The position numbers and the translations under genes are program-made. This document shows positions 45,791 to 64,000 of a stretch of DNA of 64,000 nucleotides, piece by piece. Origin of the DNA: Dipetalonema caudispina (Eukaryota > Nematoda > Chromadorea > Rhabditida > Onchocercidae); contig JABVXV010000250.1 of assembly GCA_013365325.1 (NCBI GenBank), positions 1 to 64,000 of the forward strand, read 5' to 3'. How positions within the stretch are numbered: position 1 is the first letter of the stretch; each line of letters begins with the position of its first letter. Under the pieces are notes generated by a model, which worked only from the letters and a program-made list of their open reading frames with translations, was not told the origin of the DNA and searched no databases.

Positions 45791-48700
45791 CTGAAAGGAA
45801 CAATGAATGTGAATTATGAATTTTACAAATGTTAAACACAAAACATTTTGCAATTTTGGTCGACCTTTTTGGATAAAAAATCAATAATTAATAAATAAAT
45901 TTACAAACAGCAGTCAAATTATATATCCAATTTTTCATTTTTTTTTTTTTTCCAAATTTAATCCTTTTGGAAAAAACAAAGAAAAAAAAAAAATTGAGTG
46001 AAAAATTTCCATCCTTAACATTAAATACATTTCGAAAGGAAGCAATATATATACATATACAATACAATTGAGAATTATACGACAAGACAAATTTTTCAAC
46101 CATTTTAAGAAAGAATTCATTTTTGATTAATAACTTAAATAAATGCGACTATTGTTGGTTAGTAAATTCCATCAAAAATTTTTTCAAATAATCATTAAAT
46201 TCCATTAAAAATTTGTCATATAAGCAGCTATTTGCGTGTAAATACAAATGAACAAATGAAATGTCAACATTTCTCCCATGTAAAATTGTTGTCAACTATT
46301 TTTATAAATTTATTTCAAAAAAAAAAAAAAAAAAATTAAACATCTAGAAGAAAATCGATATAAAAGGAGCGAAATTTTCTTTTTCTTTTCTTTTTTTTTT
46401 TTTTTTTTCCACTTTTTCTCTTAAAATGGATGGGCGAGTTTTACACTGAAATATTTGCATCGAAAAATTCACAGAAAAAGAAAAATGATGAAAAGAGGAA
46501 GAGGAAAGTGATTGAAATGAGAGATAAAAATTTTGTTTAATTGTGTTGTTCACCAATTTTTGACGATGAAATCGATTTATTTGTTATCAGTTTGTTGATG
46601 TAATTTAAATATTTAATTCCCGACTTTAAAATTTTCATTTCCATTTATGAATTTGGTAATGTTAAATGATAAATTTGATAAAAAATAAAGTTGTGCGTAA
46701 AATAAGCTAGGGAAAAAAGTGTTATATTTCTTTATAATTCAACAATTATTAAAAAAAAAAAAAATAGACATAAAAAATAAAATTTAATTCAAGTATTGAA
46801 GTATGAGAAGTAAAGGAAGTAAAAAAGGATTGAAAGGTTAAAATAGAAATATAATGGTGGTAAAAATAACTGTAAAGAAAAAAAAATTGGAAATTACAAC
46901 AAATAAAGAATTACAAAAACTTCGAAAAATCTATAATTCAACAAATAAAACATATTTAAATTTGGTAGTTAAACTAAGTTTATGAATTTATAACAAAAAT
47001 AATGGTAATTAAAAATTCATTATGCTATAATATTAAAATTTGATGTATGTTTTAAACAAAAGTTTTGAAAAAAATCAACAAAAAGAAATGAATGTAGTCA
47101 TATTTTTTAGTTTCATTTTTTTTTTTTTTTTTTCATAAATCTAAAACTTGTCATATCACTTTTAAGAACAATTTACAAGAAATTTAATGCATAAATTAAG
47201 CATATTCTTCAATTATTTTAAATCCTTATTAGCAATCTATTGTAAAAATGAATTATTTTTATGGTAACAATTCATTAAGTTATAATAACAAACAAAACAA
47301 AATTTATTGATTGAATTTTTAATTAGGCACATTCACAAATTGTAGTTGCAAAAAAAAAAAAAAAAAAAAATGTTTAAAACAATGCATAATTTAAAAATAC
47401 AACTTAAAATTTCATAAAAAAGTTTACTTTAAAGACAAAAATGAAAGAAAAGAATGATACAATCTGATAGCAATAATAATCAGAAAATTTACAATAATAT
47501 TAATTATTAATGAAATTGTGAAAAATACAAAAAAATATGCAATAACATTGCTATCGTTTATTGTTATTATTATTATTACTATTTGGAAGAGAAATGAAAC
47601 AAGTTGTAGCAGAATAATAATAAATAGTAATATTAGTGATGAAAATAACAACAATAATAATAGTTGTAAACAAAATAATATAATATAAATAATGTATCAT
47701 CGATTCCATTTCTATCTTATTTTGTTATTTTCATTTAACATTTCATCATTTTGAAATAATAATAATAATAATTTCTTCCATCCTTCCTTTTTCATTGTAA
47801 AATTCTATCAACAAACAATCATCTTTTTGCTATATTTTTCCTCGCAACAGGTAAGACAACCAATCGGATGATTTTTGATGAAAAGATGAGTGAGAGAGAG
47901 AGAAAAGAAAAGAAAGAGGAAGGGGAAGGTGAGAAAATTTTGTAGTAGGGTGAAAGAATTAAATTGTCCTCTCTGATCGATCATCATCATCTTCAACAAG
48001 TTTTGTTTGTTGTATGATGCTTTACAGATATTTATCATTAGAAAACAAAAAAAAAGAAACAATATAGAAATATATTGGAAATCATTTATCGAAATAATAT
48101 TGAACAAAATATGCTAATAATAATCTAAAATGATAATGTAATAGGATATATAAGATAAAATTGAAAAAAACAAAAAAAAAATATTTTTATAGATGTTACA
48201 AATTTTCTTGACGTTATATGAAAACAAAAATAAGGTAATTTCCTTCTTTGTCTAATTAAATAGATTATATTAATGGAAATGAAAAATTGGAAATGAATGT
48301 AAATAACCTGATAACATCATCGCAAAGGTATCATAAAATATTATGAGGAATGATGTAAAAAAGAACGGATTCCGGAAATTTGAAGTATGTTAAAATGTCG
48401 ACAGCTTTTTTTTTTCCTTCTTTTTTTTTTTATTAATTTAAATGGAGTAAAACAGGAAATCATTTATCTCATTCCTGAAAGTCAGTTAATTGTATTTCCG
48501 ATACTTTGAACGATGAATGACATCCATTCTTTGTGATGTTAAATTGGCTTTGCTTTTTCTTTCATTCATTTATTTACTTTTTTTTTTTTTTCTTTTTAAT
48601 TTTTATGATATTAACCTCATTGAATGTTAGAGGAAAACTTTGTAAAAGTGACTAGAAATAATGAAAAATTCTAACTTTACATTGCATTTTTTGTGGAAAT

Positions 48701-48837
48701 TTTAATGGAATATGTAAATTTTTCAAATTCAAAAAATTTTCTTCTATTCGCAGAATTTCCAAGCAAGATAAATAAATTGGATGTGATAGCGTGAAAATTT
48801 TTATCCATGGAAGCAAAAAACGGTTAGCCTAGATATG

Positions 48838-49004
48838 CTTGGAAGCCAGAAGTCTAGAAAGTCTAGAAAGCCTAGAAATATGGTAAGAGGTAAAATTAGG
48901 AGGAATGTTTTCCGTGTAACAGCTACGTTATCCATGTCGATATATTTATCATCAATCAGTTCAGCTACTAAGATATCTTTATACGTTGATACCTTATCAT
49001 CCAT
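48838..49004 (-). CDS. Candidate first exon with atypical LEM-like motif
   Basis: The ATG at 49002-49004 is preceded in frame by TGA, so it is a true start if the exon is real. The encoded N-terminus aligns without gaps to the first 34 residues of human emerin at the LEM positions: Leu12, Leu16, Thr30, Arg31 and an aromatic at 34 (AVTRKTF for STRRLY). The hallmark Gly-Pro is replaced by Met-Asp. The exon then reads through a 9-bp repeat (FLGFLDFLDFW) to a weak GTTTTT donor. With the tail-anchored exons at 42998-45790 it would make an emerin-sized protein, but the exon between them is missing. It could instead be a short unrelated frame. Confidence 0.35.
48846..48882. repeat. 9-bp tandem repeat (GTCTAGAAA)
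   Basis: Three to four units of a 9-bp repeat, the last changed to GCCTAGAAA. On the minus strand they would encode the Phe-Leu-Asp/Gly repeats at the end of the LEM-like exon. Confidence 0.8.
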
Positions 49005-49018
49005 TCAGCTACGACAAA

Positions 49019-49095
49019 GTATGTGTGTGTGTATGTGTGTGTATGTGTATGTGTGTGCATGTGTGTGTGTATGTGTGTGTGTGTGTATGTGTATA
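49019..49095. repeat. (TG)n-rich microsatellite with periodic TATG
   Basis: An imperfect TG array with ATG and CATG interruptions, immediately upstream of the candidate LEM-like start codon. The Val/Cys and His/Thr reading frames through it are products of the repeat. Confidence 0.93.
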
Positions 49096-52000
49096 CATTA
49101 ATAAAATGCAAAAGAACAACAAATATATTTGGATCAGTATAAAATTTTAATAATAAATTTGTATACAAACAACAAAAATAACATCTAAATAAAAAGCAAA
49201 AAAAAAAAACAAAAAAAAAATATTTTACTTTAAAAATACAATTACATAACTTAAAAGGAGAGAGGAAGAAATAAAGAAATAGAAATGGAAGATTTAAATG
49301 ATATATATTTACATATAATAATCAATTTTTTTAAAATAATAACTATAAGAAAAAGAATTGATCAAAATTTGTACTTTTTTTTTTTTTTTTTTTTAAAAAA
49401 AAAGAGAAGAAAGCATCACATATAACGAGATAAGAAAATGAAAACCTTTGAAAAATGTAAAACAAAATTGATCGTATCATATTGATCAAACCACTTTGCC
49501 ATTCTTCAATTGAATGTTTCGTCTAAACGAAGAAAGGATAAGAATAAAATTTCCAAAAATTTTATCCTATAAGAATAAAGTTAACTTGTATAATTTAAGT
49601 GGAAATAAAAGTTAATTTAATTTTATCGAATCAAAATATTTATTGTTAATTATTAACTAAAAATAACAAAATAGTGATAATGAGGAGAATAAATGTTAGA
49701 AATAAATAAATGCCGAAAATTTTGAATAGTTGTTAAGTTCTAATGGCGTAGAGTAATTTCCTGCATGATATTAAATGCCACAAATTGAGGCTTGAAATTT
49801 TTGAATTTTTAGATTGTAATGTTATTTTTCATTTAAAGATAAGAAAGGAAGCTAACTGAGGTACATATTTGAATAAATAGATATGGTAAATTATAATGTT
49901 TACATTTTTTTTTTTTTTTTTTTCATCAAAGATATACAAATGAAAAAAATGAAAAGGAATTAAAGTATTTTTAAAATATCCATTAAAGTATTTCAAAAAA
50001 AAAAGAAATGAATTATCATTAATTAGGGAATATATATCATTTGATGCCGCAGGCTCTTTTACAAGAGAAAAAAAAAAGCCATCCATGAACATATTTAGAA
50101 GAATACATAATTTTTTAAAGGTTAAAGATAAATTATAAAGTTGGAAATTTGAATCCAAAAATAAAATACATATCATTACAAAAAATTAAGGGAAAGTAAG
50201 GGAATAGGAAAGTCCTATACGATGTGATGTTAGCAATTAATTGATTATCCTAGGCTAGATTAGCTAAAGTGAGCAAGGAAGAAGTCATCAAGCAGCAAAA
50301 CAAAACATGAAAAAATTTTTTCCATATTTTTTAATTAGTCTGAACAAAATCGGATATAAATTTGCTAATTAAAAAGAAATACAAAAGGGTAAAAAAAAAA
50401 AGGAAAAGAGAAGAGGAAGTTTTCTAAAATATTATTTCGATAAATTTTTCATATTCAAAGGAAATAAAGTTTTACTCACATAAAATAATACAACACATTT
50501 CAAATAATTAATTATTCCGAAAATCAAAATTACAAATCAAATTATGCAATTCAAATTTTCACAAAATGGTCATTGCAAAGTGGAAAAAACGAAAAGAAAA
50601 AATTAATGGCATGAAAAGAAAAATGAAAATATATTGGAAAAAGATAAATTTCGGACTGATTTTTCATTTACTTAAAATTTTTATCATTTCACAATTTTAT
50701 CAATATACTTTTATTAAAATCCATTTCAATGGCACACTTATGTCAAATGTTAAACTGAAGATTATTTGATTGCTTGAAAAATGACACTTAACATATTTTA
50801 ATAAGAACTTTTGAATTATTTTAATTCAACATTCTGACATTTCTAGAAAATCACTTTTAAATTTTGAAAAAATTTCATTTTTTCCTAAAAATATAAATAT
50901 AAAAAAAATTTTTCGGAACCATTATTGTTGTGTCTTAAAAAAAAAAAAGTTTAACAAAAGCTCAAAATTTGTTGAATTATTTTCCCTCAGGAAATATTCA
51001 TTAATGATTTTTTGATAGAAAAGGCAAACATGTATAAAATGTAAATGCTATTGCTAGGCAACCAATTAACTTAGGATTACTAAATCAATTAAAGCCTAGC
51101 CAATAATTGCTTAGTGATAGCAAAAAAAATTTGAATTGAATGTTTGAAATTCGAATTTTTGAACTTTTTTTTTCATACAAATATCCATATTATATATGAG
51201 AGGGAGAGAGAGAAAAGCAAACTAATCGGGAACAGAATTATTCATCAAAAATTCTTAAGGCATTTAAATTTCGAGCTGATCTACGAAAATAATATCAACG
51301 ATAACATTTTAGCTATTTTCGTTGCGGAACAAAAAAGAATTACAAGAAATTTCCTGTTTTTTTTTCCTTCCTTTTTTAATAATAATAGTAACAATTTGTA
51401 CATAAAGTTATGTCTATTAGTGAAAACTTATTAAATAATATTAAAAAATTGGACAGGGAGAGAAGAATAAAGTGCTGATTAAAAAAATTTACAAAAATTG
51501 GAAGAAAATATTTTTAAAATTAAACACATATAAAAATTTACGTTTAAAATTTATCTTTTTATCCTTTTTGTCGATTTTTCTTTCCAAGCAGTACGAATTG
51601 GAGCAAATAATACTTCGTATTTCGTAAGTTTCCATCGTATTTATAAGTATGGCAATTGATTATCGAAAAGAACCGGCATTCAGTAATTGAATACAGAAAT
51701 ATATGTATACATATACATATAGATGTGCGTTTATATTTATCTATTTACTATATGTATATACATACTTGCAGCAATTGTAATTGAATTTGGAGAAAAATAT
51801 GCCGAACACATAGTTAATATTGCCATTTAATCGTTTTATTTTGTAGAAATTATCTGAAACGAAACGAAAAATATAAGTAAATAAATGAATGCAGTAGTTA
51901 GAAATTTTTTTTATTGCATTGAAGCATGTATAAGTAGGCATGAATAATATTTAAGCTAAATGATAAAAGGAAAAAGACGAAATTGTAAAAATAATAGTAG

Positions 52001-54679
52001 AAATTACTACCGTTCCATGCATACTACAGTAATGACAGATGAAATTATTACTGTACCATGCATGCTACAGTATTCGTCGAAATTATCACTGTATCATGCA
52101 TGCTACAATAATAGTCGAAATTATCACTGTACCATGCATGCTACAATAATAGTGGAAATTATCACTATACGATATAAGTTACTGTAGAAAGAAATAGTGG
52201 AGGAAGAAACAGGGGTAAAATGGGAAAGAAAAATGCAATTAATAAAAAAAGTCTGTAAAGAAGGATGATGAGAAAAAAAGGGAATGAAAAAAAGATGAAA
52301 GAAAAGATATTCGTGATAATTTTAATAAATAAATTATAAAACTAGAGAAAATCAAATAATGAAATATGAAATACATTATAGACAAGAATATTGATAATAA
52401 TAGTTAACTAACGGCGAAAATCTGATGAATAATCTAATTTCAACGACAATCGTGAAAGTTTCTGTTTATAAAGAATATGTTGGAAAAGAATTAACGTTGA
52501 AGATACGTGTAATGTCATACGTTGTCAATATTTTCTACACTTTTAACTAACGTATTGTACGTCAAATAGCCGTGAAAACTAAATTTTCTAAAATTATTTA
52601 ACTAACAATCGTTTCTTACTACTCTGCCATATTGTCTAATTTTTATATCAGTGAAATATCGATATACAACAATAAGTACGACTACCATATAGTGTAAATA
52701 ATTACTGCATGGAGGAAGGAAAATAGCTTCAAATTATGTATTCTTAAAAAGGTCGAAAATATAACAAATTCCTGGAAAAGAAAGAGGAATAGAAATTTGA
52801 TGAGTTTTTTTTAGAATTCTGATATACTATTCCAGATTTTTGGAAAATATTAATTTCAGAAATTAATGTTTTAATAGCTTAATGAATCAACACAATTATA
52901 TTTTTAATGTTATGTGAAAAAAATATTTAAAAAAAACTGAATGTGCAAAAAAACTCTTTTTTCATAACGTTTCCCTTTTTTACCACCTCAAATGATTTCG
53001 ATCATTTCCATTTTCCTAATCTGAGTTTTGATCATTTTCAACTTATTAATCTAATAAAGAGTTTTGAATTATAACATTTTCTCTATCGCCAATTAATCAA
53101 TGAAGTCATTTCTCTAATTTTATTGAGAAAATCAATCAATAATTACATTTCTCAACATTATGATTATATAGTAATGATAGGAAAAAAAAAGAGGAGTACA
53201 AGTATAACAAATAATAAAAATAAATGAAATGATTTCAATGAAAAATAACCGAAAAATACGGCCGCAGCATCTAACTAAATCACACAAAAGCGATAGTGCA
53301 GAAGCTTAAGCCAAGCATAAGCTTAACTTTAGGCATAAAAAAACTTCGATAAAAAAACAAAAATTTTAATTTTAAGCGTGAAAGACGTTGATAACATTCA
53401 ATGATAATGCACATGCAAAATAGAAGAAACAATGCAAATTTTTATACTAAGTGAAAATGTCATCAGAGCAGATATGACAACAACATTATCTTTTTTCCCG
53501 AGTAAAAAAAAAAAAAAAAAGGAAATAATATATGGATAAAATACTATTCATTTAAAACAAAATTTAAAAAAAAAAAAAAGCACATCTTTTTTACTTTTAA
53601 AACACTTACTTATTTCAAATCCCATTACATATTTCAATTGAACTATTCATTTGAGCTCAGTCGACTTTTTTTTTTTCTTTTTTCTTTTAGAAATGAAATT
53701 TCAATGAAGGAAAAGATATAACATTTCCTTAACTACTACACTTTTAGTTAATCAACAATTTGAAGTTATTATGAATTCAAAAAAAACGAATAAGGCTATC
53801 GTTATCATATCACTTTTACTTACTTACTTACTTGCTAACGATTGATATGAATAAAATGGGTAAATTTCTAAAATTTGAAGTATAATTTTAAAAAAAATCG
53901 TAGAAAGGGAAACAAAAAAAATATATCCTGTTTTTCCTATTAGCTATAAATATTTTTGACCTTTGTAGTTTGGAAATTCTTTTTATTTTTTTGAGGTTCA
54001 TTACAAGTATACATATATTTATTTAAATTTCATTTCATTTTTGACTGGAATGCTTTTATTGAGTGCAAGGAAAAGGAAAAGTGGTAATTCGAAATAATTG
54101 ATAAATATCATCGAAAATTTCATTTTCTTCAGTGATGAAAATTTTTAAATTAAAGAAACATAATAAATTACCAAACAAAAATTATGGAACAAATTTTGTG
54201 ATTGAATAAAAAAATTAAAGAAAATTTTTTCCCCATTTAATTACCAAAATTTAAGCATATTTGGAAAAAAAAAAAGAAACAATTAAGAATATTCATCAAA
54301 ATATACCAAATAAACGAGTGAAAAATGTTCACAGAAATATGTTTCCAATAAGTTAGTGAATGGATAAATATGCAAAAAATAAATCAATGAAAAAATAGTA
54401 AAAAAATATTTAAACATATTAAAAGAGAATATGTTTACTATGAAAATTATAATAATTCCTTAACTTAATTAATTAATTGTCCTTTTGCTATTCAGTGACC
54501 TGATTTTTTCTTTTTAATATATTTATGAATTAAACAAAAATTAGCATATTCCTATGAATGATAATAGTATTATTTTTCACAATATTGTGAAAGATTTCGT
54601 TTCTTTTTTCTTTCTCTCTTTTTTTTTAAAACATTTTTAAATTTCATCTAATGTGTGTGAAAAATATATAAAACAAAAC
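49096..54679. other. Intergenic stretch downstream of the PFKFB gene
   Basis: No exon-like segment was found on either strand. It contains a 38-bp minisatellite near 52011-52175, short TTAC repeats near 53814-53833 and many homopolymers. The right end should include the PFKFB 3' untranslated region. No AATAAA stands out within about 200 bases of its stop on the minus strand. Confidence 0.6.
52011..52175. repeat. 38-bp minisatellite with palindromic ATGCAT core
   Basis: Units beginning TGTA(C/T)CATGC at 52052, 52090 and 52128 are exactly 38 bp apart. A degenerate copy (GTTCCATGCATAC) precedes them near 52012 and a decayed copy (TATACGATA) follows near 52165. Each unit carries CATGCATGCTACA and then GAAATTAT. 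The plus-strand frame through it is a product of the repeat. Confidence 0.9.
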
Positions 54680-62571
<7,892 letters not shown>

Positions 62572-62664
62572 TTAGATCTTGTCGATTCTTCTCTAATAAA
62601 TATGATAAAATAATGATGATCTGATGATACTTCCCTTTCTTTTCCTTTTTTTCCTTTTTTTTCT

Positions 62665-62701
<37 letters not shown>

Positions 62702-63756
62702 ACAGTAAAATGCGCTAATTATATTTGTGCGCTTTCGGATGATTTTTTTTTGATCATAATAGCATGAGGTACTGTTAATTGTTTCTGCAAATATCAATAT
62801 TTCATATATTTGATTAAGATTTAAAATAGTGTGTTATGAATTCATCAAATATTTCGTCGAAATTATGCTTTCAACAAACTAACAGAAATTAATTCGCAAT
62901 TGTAATTGAACAAAAAAAAAAAAAATTCAATTGTCAATTTTTAAAGACTAAAAATACATTAATGGTATTATATAGTAAATTAAAAAGGATGAAATGGAAA
63001 TGAAATATGTTAGAATGGAAAGGTAATCATATAAAGTTGTAAATGTTGACGTAATTTACGTAAAAAAATTATTCTACATCAAAGTGCATAAATGTGACGT
63101 AACTTTTTATAGTTATATTTAACAGTGGAAATTATCGCAGTAAACGCAATATAATTGTTTCGAATTAAAAAATAAATATGCAATATTATAAAAATTGATT
63201 TTTTTCTTTTTTTTTTTTTTTTTTGTTCCCTATCCACCATAATTAATTAATTAAATTCTAATAAGTGAACTTATTATTTTGTAATATCATAACAAGAATC
63301 ATTTGTAAATAATGTACAATAATAGTTAATGATCCCTAACAAAATTATTGCTAAACCTATCATTGAATGGAATTTTTGTAAATGTATTAATATTTTTTTT
63401 AAGTTTAGCTAATACAATACAAATTACTATCAATAAAATAAAATATTTAAAATGGGTAACATAAAATATTTTAAGGAAATGAAAAGATCGGTAAGGAAAA
63501 CGATGAAATTTTGATCTTTTGCTTAACAAACCTGTCTAATAAATGAATTGGAAAAACAAAATGACACTGTATCGAGTGGATAAAAAGCAATAACAGTTTA
63601 AAGTAAAATGATCAATTTTGGGAAAGAGTGAGAAAAAGAAGAAAAAAAAAAAAAAAAAAAAGGTCATAAAAAAGAAAGAAATAATCATTGAAACTCGGAA
63701 GAAAAAAAAGTGCAATGAATGACATGGATGGGAGATAGAAATTTGAAAGAAACAAA

Positions 63757-63850
<94 letters not shown>

Positions 63851-64000
63851 TTACGACAATGATAGGGTGAATATTTTGAAGAGTTGAAATCTGAAAGAAT
63901 TATTAAGAAAAAAGAAAAAGATGGAACAAATTCGAAACAAACATTAAAAAAAAAAATGCTAAAATTCAATATATTATCCATAACAAATATAATTAATAGC
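62572..64000. other. Upstream region of the PFKFB gene
   Basis: No coding exon was found. The stretch holds the probable PFKFB promoter and leader, a poly-T run at about 62668-62694 and a very long poly-A run at 63759-63842. The 67- and 98-codon minus-strand frames here are Phe-rich AT artefacts. Confidence 0.6.
63759..63842. repeat. 84-base poly-A homopolymer
   Basis: An uninterrupted run of A, the longest homopolymer in the window. A run of this length is hard to sequence accurately, so its exact length is doubtful. No retroposed gene body was seen next to it. Confidence 0.9.

Noticed and set aside
46344..46556. Lys-rich minus-strand frame (CKTRPSILREK...) as the missing middle exon of the emerin-like gene
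   Set aside because: It runs into a poly-A derived lysine tract and its phase does not fit the downstream exon at 45742-45790.
47841..47860. Strong plus-strand splice donor CAACAG|GTAAGA
   Set aside because: No plus-strand exon or partner acceptor was found around it; a chance match in this much sequence is likely.

Overview
This is nuclear DNA from a eukaryote, most likely a nematode. The sequence is very AT-rich and full of A or T homopolymers and trinucleotide tracts. Its genes are broken into many short exons with GT...AG introns and TTTCAG-like acceptors. The best-recognised genes match animal families with well-studied nematode members: pad-1/Dopey, an inversin/MLT-4-like ankyrin protein and PFKFB. 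The high intron density, with about 51 exons in one gene, fits a clade III (spirurid or filarial-type) worm better than an intron-poor one. That placement is inference. No bacterial genes, CRISPR arrays, rRNA or convincing tRNAs were seen.

Layout, with every recognised gene on the minus strand: (1) 1-6001 is non-coding and holds a trinucleotide tract and a 9-copy 46-bp minisatellite. (2) 6002-11598 is a 10-exon, 586-residue ankyrin-repeat protein of the inversin/MLT-4 type. (3) 11599-14736 is mostly non-coding, but 13716-14524 carries unexplained exon-like pieces that start about 210 bp beyond the pad-1 stop, an operon-like distance. (4) 14737-34026 is pad-1/Dopey. I reconstructed it exon by exon with every splice phase closing: 51 exons and 2,548 residues. 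(5) 34027-42997 is intergenic, with satellites, an 81-bp duplication and a possible pad-1 leader exon. (6) 42998-49004 holds the last four exons of a tail-anchored membrane protein, and 3 kb upstream a start exon with an atypical LEM-like motif. Together they look like an emerin-type gene whose middle I could not resolve. (7) 49005-54679 is non-coding. (8) 54680-62571 is a 13-exon, 456-residue 6-phosphofructo-2-kinase/fructose-2,6-bisphosphatase. (9) 62572-64000 is non-coding and ends in a long poly-A tract.

The genes do not form one pathway. MLT-4/inversin acts with NEKL kinases in epidermal trafficking during moulting, PAD-1/Dopey in endosome-Golgi trafficking, emerin at the inner nuclear membrane, and PFKFB sets fructose-2,6-bisphosphate levels. 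All exon coordinates come from hand reading of splice signals and phases and have not been tested against transcripts.
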